From positions 1,612,001 through 1,676,000 of the forward strand of contig NZ_MASW01000002.1 of assembly GCF_003202285.1 (NCBI RefSeq): a DNA stretch of 64,000 nt, written 5' to 3'. The stretch comes from Prauserella muralis (GTDB lineage Bacteria > Actinomycetota > Actinomycetes > Mycobacteriales > Pseudonocardiaceae). The notes under the pieces were generated by a model that did not search any database, was not told where the DNA came from, and saw only the letters and a list, made by a program, of their open reading frames with translations. Position 1 is the stretch's first letter. The number at the start of each line of letters is the position of its first letter. This document shows, piece after piece, positions 59,268 to 64,000 of this stretch. A program made the translations under genes and the position numbers.

Positions 59268-60128
59268 TCAGCCGAGCGCCTGGCGCAGGGTGAAGGTGCG
59301 CCCGCCGTCGCGGGATGCGTGGATGCCCGTCTCGGTGGCGACGTAGACCTCGGAGTTTCCGTTCGTCGCCAGGGCTTGCGGTGCGCCGGGTACCTGGCCC
59401 GCCGCAGACCACGAGGCGCCGCCGTCCTTGCTGGTATGGACCCTGCCGTCCGGATCGATACCGATCAGCGTGCCCTCTGCGGGCCAGCCGAGGAGCAGGA
59501 GGACGGGGGCTTCTGCCATGGCGGCGAAGGTGCGGCCGCCGTCGGTGCTGCGTGCGGGGCCCTCCTCGGTGGTTGCCAGCAGTGTGTCCGCGTTTGTCGG
59601 GTGGACGGTGAAGTCGGCGAGCGCGATGCGTGCGCGCCGGTCCCAGTTCTGCCGGTCGGCGGTGACCATGAGTTGCTGGGTCTGGCTGTCGTAGCCGTAG
59701 ACCAGCTTGTGCTTGGCTTCGAGAGCGTGGAAGTCGGTTTCCCCGGAAAGTGACAGGGACTTCCATGTCTGGCCCGCGTCGGTGCTTTCGATCAGGCCGA
59801 GGTGTGGCGGGAGGTCCTCGTCCGGGTCGGGGTGGCCGCTGCCGAGGAAGTGCCGTGGGCCGACGATGGTGAACCCCATCGTGTCCTGCTGCCGGTCCGC
59901 GATCAGCTCGGGGTCGCCCTGGTCGGGAAGCCGGAACACGCCGTAGTGGCTCGCGGCGTAGAGGGTGCCGTCGGCGGGGTCGACGCCGAGGCCGTGCACG
60001 TGTCCGAGCGTGGGTGCTGCGTCGGCCTCATTGTCCGCCGCCTGCTCGCCGGTTTGACCGCACCCGGCAAGCGCGACAGCGGCGATCACGGCCACTGCGC
60101 CGGTACTGATGCTGTTGCGCTGCGTCAC
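59268..60128 (-). CDS. F510_1955-type sialidase-fold lipoprotein
   Basis: 286-residue exported lipoprotein (lipobox ALAGC near residue 21) with BNR/Asp-box repeats of a beta-propeller: ESTDAGQTWKSL, RSTDGGRTFAAM, HTSKDGGASWSAA, HASRDGGRTFTL. The first blade holds HVHGLGVDPADGTLY. Related proteins are found in metal-resistance clusters; enzyme activity is unproven. GTG at 60128 with AAGGAG upstream; the frame to 60356 is extra. Confidence 0.82.
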   Translation of the reverse strand: MTQRNSISTGAVAVIAAVALAGCGQTGEQAADNEADAAPTLGHVHGLGVDPADGTLYAASHYGVFRLPDQGDPELIADRQQDTMGFTIVGPRHFLGSGHPDPDEDLPPHLGLIESTDAGQTWKSLSLSGETDFHALEAKHKLVYGYDSQTQQLMVTADRQNWDRRARIALADFTVHPTNADTLLATTEEGPARSTDGGRTFAAMAEAPVLLLLGWPAEGTLIGIDPDGRVHTSKDGGASWSAAGQVPGAPQALATNGNSEVYVATETGIHASRDGGRTFTLRQALG

Positions 60129-60268
60129 CGTGCTGTCGCTCCTTCGTGCGTTGCCTCCGCGTGCCAGTGGAACTATATCGGTTAGTAGTTCCCGGCAGCG
60201 GTGGCGGCTACGCAAAGCAGCGCGTATCGAAGCGATGGCGCCGGAGCTGCCCGGCGCCACCGCTTCTG

Positions 60269-60493
60269 CTACTTCGATCGCTCGGTGGCGCTGAACCCGT
60301 TTCTGGCGTGTGACCCGTCGCAGAAGGGCTTCTTTGCTGACATTCCGCAGCGGCACAGGAGCGTCGTGCGCCCGGGACCCAATTCATAGCTGTTGTTCTC
60401 GTGGTCGACGAGCCGGATCGGGCCTTTGATCTGATAGGGACCGTTGTCCACCGTCTTAACCACGATGGGGTCGGAGCTCGGTTCGGTGCTCAT
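60269..60493 (-). CDS. CDGSH iron-sulfur domain protein
   Basis: 74 residues with one CDGSH motif: CRCGMSAKKPFCDGSH, which binds a [2Fe-2S] cluster by three Cys and one His. Probably an electron or cluster carrier. ATG at 60493, 3 bp after the CopZ-like gene stop, so co-expressed with it in the copper-controlled unit. Confidence 0.92.
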   Translation of the reverse strand: MSTEPSSDPIVVKTVDNGPYQIKGPIRLVDHENNSYELGPGRTTLLCRCGMSAKKPFCDGSHARNGFSATERSK

Positions 60494-60496
60494 GGC

Positions 60497-60703
60497 TTAC
60501 TGGGCGACTTCGTAGCCGGCGTCCGCGATCGCCGCCCGGACGAGCTCGCTGTCGATCGGTGCGTCGCTGATCACCGTGACCTCACCGGTCGCGATGTCGA
60601 CATCGACGTCGTTGACACCGGCCACGCCGGTGACCGCGGTGGTCACCTTGTTCATACATCCCGAGCAGGTCATGCCTTTGACGGTGTAGGTGCTCGCGCT
60701 CAT
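60497..60703 (-). CDS. copZ: CopZ-like copper chaperone (HMA domain), copy 1
   Basis: 68 residues, one heavy-metal-associated domain: TYTVKGMTCSGCMNKV gives the metal-binding CxxC, and the end AAIADAGYEVAQ closes the fold. Carries Cu(I) to CopA or to the regulator. ATG at 60703 after GAAGGGAAATC; the frame upstream crosses the promoter. A CsoR-like box lies 39 bp before the start. Confidence 0.92.
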   Translation of the reverse strand: MSASTYTVKGMTCSGCMNKVTTAVTGVAGVNDVDVDIATGEVTVISDAPIDSELVRAAIADAGYEVAQ

Positions 60704-60741
60704 TGATTTCCCTTCGGCGATGGCAATCCCGAACTTAACAC

Positions 60742-60757
60742 TACGGGGGTAGGGTAT
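60742..60757. promoter_or_regulatory. CsoR-like box upstream of copZ copy 1
   Basis: Minus strand ATACCCTACCCCCGTA, the C-tract type of CsoR operator. Similar boxes occur at 61593-61609 and 61647-61666. Confidence 0.55.
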
Positions 60758-60806
60758 CAAGTGTCGCAGGCTCGCCGGGGCGGAGCTCGATACCGTGCGC
60801 GCGGTG

Positions 60807-61381
60807 CTAGTCCCACAGCCACCGCGCGGCGTGCTGCCCGAGCGCTGCAGCCAGCGGGCTCGGGCTGACGTCGACGACCGTCGCGTGCCACTGTCGCGAC
60901 CGGGCGGCGACGGCGACCTCTGATCCGATGAAGCCCGCTCCGACGATCACCACGTGACCTGGCGTGCCGTGCGGACGGTGCGCAGCCGCTCGGCGTCCTC
61001 AACTGTCCGCAGCTCCATGCCAGGTACCCGACCCGGCAGGCGCCGGGCACGGACGCCTGTGGCGAGGACGGCAGCATCGAAGGCGACCAGTCGATCGTCG
61101 TCGAGCTCCACGTACCCGCCCGTCACATCCAGGCTGGTCGCCGTGACACCGCGTTGCCAGCGCACGTCTGCTGTGGTGGACAGGGGTACTCCAGACCCGT
61201 CTATGCTGTATAGTGCGACCTTCGACAATGGCGGCCGGGCATAGGGATAGTGCGGTTCCGCACTGACACCGAGCAGCTCGCCGCTGAAACCACGGCTGCG
61301 AAGTGCCTCCGCGGTCCGCAAGCCCGCGACGCCGCCGCCGACGATGACGATCGCTGGCTCGCGCAACTTATGCCTGGCCAT
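60807..61381 (-). pseudogene. ferredoxin reductase, frameshifted and truncated
   Basis: The first frame (61381 to about 60950) encodes the FAD half of a pyridine-nucleotide ferredoxin reductase: IVIVGGGVAGLRTAEALRSRGF, YPYARPPLSKVAL and AVLATGVRARRLPG. At TARQVTW it stops. The next frame continues at once with the NAD Rossmann HVVIVGAGFIGSEVAVAARS and ends at 60807 after about 50 residues. So there is one shift and about half of the protein is missing. It overlaps the ferredoxin gene by 14 bases. Confidence 0.8.
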
Positions 61382-61568
61382 CCTCGAGGACCTGGATGGC
61401 TAGCGCTGGGCACCCCTGAGCGGCGCGGATGACGTTGTCCCGCTCAGATTCGCCAGGCTCGGAGACGAACTGTGTGTACCCGTCCTCGTCGATCCAGAAG
61501 ACCTCCGGAGCGGTCAACGCGCACAGGCCGTGTCCCTCGCACTTGTCGAAGTCGATGGTGACTCGCAC
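61368..61568 (-). CDS. [3Fe-4S]-type ferredoxin
   Basis: 66 residues: VTIDFDKCEGHGLCALTAPE, DEDGYTQFV and AAQGCPALAIQV supply Cys ligands for a three-iron cluster as in P450 ferredoxins. GTG at 61568 has AGAGG seven bases upstream; an ATG at 61583 is the alternative. Expressed from a CsoR-like box promoter. Its reductase neighbour is broken, so electrons must come from elsewhere. Confidence 0.88.
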   Translation of the reverse strand: MRVTIDFDKCEGHGLCALTAPEVFWIDEDGYTQFVSEPGESERDNVIRAAQGCPALAIQVLEDGQA

Positions 61569-61592
61569 CGCTCGTCCTCTCATTGACTGCCT

Positions 61593-61609
61593 TACCCCCC
61601 TATGGCATA
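61593..61609. promoter_or_regulatory. CsoR-like box upstream of ferredoxin
   Basis: TACCCCCCTATGGCATA; 25 bp before the ferredoxin start, overlapping a likely promoter. Confidence 0.5.
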
Positions 61610-61646
61610 TATGGACGTGTCGGTGAGTCCGGATGCTCCTTCCTTG

Positions 61647-61666
61647 AATACGGGTAAGGGGTAAAG
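61647..61666. promoter_or_regulatory. CsoR-like box upstream of csoR
   Basis: AATACGGGTAAGGGGTAAAG; reverse complement reads TTTACCCCTTACCCGTATT, close to the box at 60742. About 33 bp before csoR. Confidence 0.55.
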
Positions 61667-61698
61667 TCGAGCTCATCGACCCAGGCGAGGAGATGGCA

Positions 61699-61980
61699 AT
61701 GCGGGGATACACCGGAGACAAGGACGCCTACCTCAAGCGGCTGCGCCGTATCGAGGGGCAGATCCGGGGCTTGCAGCGGATGGTCGAGAACGACGAGTAC
61801 TGCATCGACGTGCTCACGCAGATCGCGGCCGCGACCAAGGCGCTGCAGGCGGTGTCCCTCGGGCTGATGGACGAGCACCTCAAACACTGCGTGGCAGAGG
61901 CGATCGCCGAGGGCGGCGAGACCGCGGACGCGAAGGTGCGCGAGGCCAGCGATGCCATTGCCCGGCTCGTCCGTTCTTGA
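61699..61980 (+). CDS. csoR: CsoR-family copper-sensing repressor
   Basis: 93-residue four-helix repressor of the CsoR/RcnR (DUF156) family. Start region AYLKRLRRIEGQIRGLQRMV binds DNA; Cu(I) ligands Cys in DEYCIDVL and His/Cys in DEHLKHCVAEA are conserved. Start ATG 61699 is favoured because GAGGAG is six bases upstream; ATG 61693 would leave no space. It should repress this copper locus until Cu(I) binds. Confidence 0.93.
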   Translation: MRGYTGDKDAYLKRLRRIEGQIRGLQRMVENDEYCIDVLTQIAAATKALQAVSLGLMDEHLKHCVAEAIAEGGETADAKVREASDAIARLVRS

Positions 61981-61998
61981 CGCAGAAAGGGAAGACAG

Positions 61999-62205
61999 AT
62001 GGCTCAGCAGACCTACACCGTGACCGGTATGACGTGCGAGCACTGCGTGCGTTCGGTGACCGAGGAGGTCGGCGCCATTGACGGGGTGACCGACGTGGCC
62101 GTGGACCTGCCCACGGGCGAGGTCGTCGTGACCAGCGACCAGGAGTTGGGCGCCGACGAGATGCGCGCCGCCGTGGAAGAGGCCGGATACCAGCTGACCG
62201 CATAA
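61999..62205 (+). CDS. copZ: CopZ-like copper chaperone (HMA domain), copy 2
   Basis: 68 residues with the metal loop VTGMTCEHCVRSVTEEV and closing AAVEEAGYQLTA. Same length as copy 1, in the csoR operon 18 bp after csoR with AAAGGGAAG upstream. Feeds Cu(I) to the ATPase two genes on. Confidence 0.94.
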   Translation: MAQQTYTVTGMTCEHCVRSVTEEVGAIDGVTDVAVDLPTGEVVVTSDQELGADEMRAAVEEAGYQLTA

Positions 62206-62234
62206 CGCGGCGCAGCACGGCAGATAGGAAGCTC

Positions 62235-63176
62235 ATGAACACTGCAGGGAAGCTCTCCGCCTACGGTGTAGCCCTCGCCCTCGTCGCCGGTGGCGCGTGG
62301 GCGGTCGGCACCGCTGTCGGTCCCCTCACCAGCGAAGCTGGCACGCACGGTACCGAGGACGCCGCGCACAGGGACAGCAACAGCGACACCGTCGCGGAGA
62401 CCACGCAGCCCGATGAGCCTGCGGGGCTCGCGTCGTCCAGGGGCGGTTACACCCTCGCGCCCACCAGTACGACGCTGACCCCGGGGACCACCAACCAGTT
62501 CTCCTTCCAGATCACCGGGCCCGACGGCGAGCCGGTCACCCGCTTCGACGTCGAGCACGAGAAGCGCATGCACCTCATCGTGGTGCGCCGCGACACGGCC
62601 GGGTTCCAGCACGTGCACCCGGAGATGAGCGCCGATGGCACCTGGACGGTGCCGCTGAACGCCGCGCGGGCGGGCAGCTACCGGGTGTTCGCCGACTTCG
62701 CCCCGGCCGGAGGCGAGGCCACCACGCTCGGCGTCGACCTGGCCGTGCCGGGCGACTTCCAGCCCAAGACCTACGCGCCGTCACGGGTGGCGGAGGTCGA
62801 CGGGTACCGGGTGCGCCTCGACGGCGAGCTCGTGCCGGGGCGCACGTCGAAGGTGACGCTGACGGTCACCAAGGACGGCAAGGACGTCACCAACCTGCAG
62901 CCCTACCTCGGTGCTTACGGGCACCTGGTCGCGCTGCGTGGCGGGGACCTCGCCTACCTGCACGTCCACCCCGATGGCGAACCCGGTGACGGAGTCACGA
63001 AGCCCGGACCTGACGTCACTTTCTACGCGGAGGTCCCCTCCGCCGGCACATATCGGCTGTTCCTGGACTTCCAGCACAACGGCAAGGTCCGCACCGCCGC
63101 ATTCACCGTGCCCGCTGCCGGGGCCACGCAGGCGCAAGCACCGGTGACCGGTGACGGCCATGGCGGCCACGGTTGA
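62235..63176 (+). CDS. secreted or membrane-anchored copper-locus protein with His motifs
   Basis: 313 residues. One N-terminal hydrophobic segment (GVALALVAGGAWAVGTAV) exports it, then a Ser/Thr/Asp-rich linker and two similar beta domains. Each has a His-rich strand: KRMHLIVVRRDTAGFQHVHP and GHLVALRGGDLAYLHVHPD. The tail is DGHGGHG. These His/Met clusters suggest metal binding outside the membrane. It sits between copZ and copA in the operon, with GGAAGC upstream of ATG 62235. Confidence 0.78.
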   Translation: MNTAGKLSAYGVALALVAGGAWAVGTAVGPLTSEAGTHGTEDAAHRDSNSDTVAETTQPDEPAGLASSRGGYTLAPTSTTLTPGTTNQFSFQITGPDGEPVTRFDVEHEKRMHLIVVRRDTAGFQHVHPEMSADGTWTVPLNAARAGSYRVFADFAPAGGEATTLGVDLAVPGDFQPKTYAPSRVAEVDGYRVRLDGELVPGRTSKVTLTVTKDGKDVTNLQPYLGAYGHLVALRGGDLAYLHVHPDGEPGDGVTKPGPDVTFYAEVPSAGTYRLFLDFQHNGKVRTAAFTVPAAGATQAQAPVTGDGHGGHG

Positions 63177-63202
63177 CCAGCGATCCAGGAAGGGGCACCA
63201 CG

Positions 63203-64000
63203 ATGACTTCTGACCTGCACGATTCCCAGCAGGCCGCCGGTCGCGACATCGAACTGGCGATCGGCGGCATGACCTGCGCCTCCTGCGCGATGCGCATCGA
63301 ACGCAAGCTCAACAAACTCGACGGCGTCACCGCCACGGTCAACTACGCCACCGAGAAGGCCAAGGTCAGCTTCCCCAGCGACCTCGACCCAAGTCAGCTC
63401 GTGGAACAGGTCGAGGCGGCCGGCTACTCGGCCACGCTGCCGCAACCGAAGAAGACCGAACCAGAGATGGAGTCGGGCGCCGAGGAGGACGATCCCACCC
63501 GGTCGCTGCGGCAGCGGCTGTTCGGATCGCTGGCGCTCTCGGTGCCGGTGATCGCATTGGCCATGATCCCTGCCCTGCAGTTCACCTACTGGCAGTGGAT
63601 CTCGCTGACCCTCGCCGCGCCCGTGGTCGTGTGGGCGGGGTGGCCGTTTCACAAGGCGGCGTGGGCGAACCTGCGGCACGGCGCGGCCACGATGGACACG
63701 CTGATCTCGATGGGCACGCTCGCCGCATTCGGCTGGTCGCTGTACGCGCTGCTGTTCGGCAGCGCCGGCGAGCCCGGCATGACGCACCCGTTCGAGCTGA
63801 CCATCCAGCGCATCAGCGGCGACGCCAACATCTATCTCGAGGTCGCCGCCGGGGTGACGACGGCGATCCTGGCGGGCCGGTATTTCGAGGCCCGGTCCAA
63901 GCGACGTGCGGGCGCGGCCCTGCGGGCGTTGCTCCAGCTCGGCGCGAAGGACGTGGCCGTGCTCCGCAACGGTCGCGAAGAGCGCATCCCCACCGATCAA
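63203..64000 (+). CDS. copA: copper-exporting P-type ATPase, 3' end cut by window
   Basis: 266 codons are visible. The HMA domain has GGMTCASCAMRIERKL. After a polar linker come the first membrane helices (LFGSLALSVPVIALAMIP; WISLTLAAPVVVWAGWPFHK), the family motif TMDTLISMGTLAAF, and the start of the actuator domain (RAGAALRALLQLGAKDVAVL). The phosphorylation and CPC motifs lie beyond 64000. ATG at 63203 with AGGAAGGGG. Last visible gene of the csoR-copZ-copA operon. Confidence 0.95.
   Translation, partial: MTSDLHDSQQAAGRDIELAIGGMTCASCAMRIERKLNKLDGVTATVNYATEKAKVSFPSDLDPSQLVEQVEAAGYSATLPQPKKTEPEMESGAEEDDPTRSLRQRLFGSLALSVPVIALAMIPALQFTYWQWISLTLAAPVVVWAGWPFHKAAWANLRHGAATMDTLISMGTLAAFGWSLYALLFGSAGEPGMTHPFELTIQRISGDANIYLEVAAGVTTAILAGRYFEARSKRRAGAALRALLQLGAKDVAVLRNGREERIPTDQ

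Overview
The window is very GC-rich DNA from an actinomycete. The conserved hemE-hemY-hemQ cluster next to DUF3000 and RNase D, the LigC/Prim-PolC repair pair, the F420-type oxidoreductase and the pSAM2-like integrative element point to a Pseudonocardiaceae-type organism (Amycolatopsis, Saccharomonospora or Prauserella relatives). Genus cannot be fixed from sequence alone.

Bases 1-36.6 kb look like conserved chromosome. In order they hold: an aldo/keto reductase end; a fatty-acid beta-oxidation pair (thiolase and fused hydratase/dehydrogenase) behind a 16-bp palindromic operator; RNase D and a LuxR-type response regulator; DUF3000; the coproporphyrin-dependent haem genes hemE, hemY and hemQ; msrB; a membrane Ser/Thr kinase; a VTT membrane protein; and a stand-alone LigD-type polymerase domain. 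Next come an odd adenylate-forming protein lacking its key motifs, a secreted EEP hydrolase, and a long minus-strand run from 24957 to 17477. That run joins a RibD-like reductase, an ECF sigma factor, a set of Asp23-type envelope-stress genes, LigC and a lipoprotein hydrolase whose nucleophilic serine is glycine. Then follow zapE, PAP2, DUF2252, rocD, an S9 peptidase, an LLM oxidoreductase, a fluoride-channel pair around a DUF190 gene, aconitase and a DJ-1 family protein. Two convergent gene ends (630-762 and 14733-14807) carry copies of the same 30-bp-periodic repeat built on AATGC-N-GCATT.

An actinomycete integrative and conjugative element (AICE) occupies 36701-47791. It sits in a tRNA-Pro(GGG) gene and is bounded by identical 38-bp att repeats. 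It has integrase, excisionase, RepSA-like initiator, FtsK-type transfer ATPase and DUF2637 protein. A train of nine overlapping or closely spaced microgenes (17-87 aa) follows, then an SCO3933-like protein, a GntR repressor flanked by a 17-bp inverted-repeat operator, a YdcF-like protein, a 594-bp non-coding block with a large inverted repeat, and an AT-richer ParA-like cargo gene.

Right of the AICE (47.8-64 kb) lies accessory DNA rich in broken genes. It includes a TetR/ABC exporter cassette; a cytochrome P450 whose promoter shares a 10-bp operator with the downstream tetR; remnants of a second mobile element (microgene plus DUF2637 protein); a mercury locus with intact merA and ArsR-type regulator but decayed merB; and a copper locus (CsoR, two CopZ-like chaperones, a secreted His-rich protein, CopA cut by the window end) with three CsoR-like boxes. 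One of those boxes drives a ferredoxin whose reductase partner is frameshifted.
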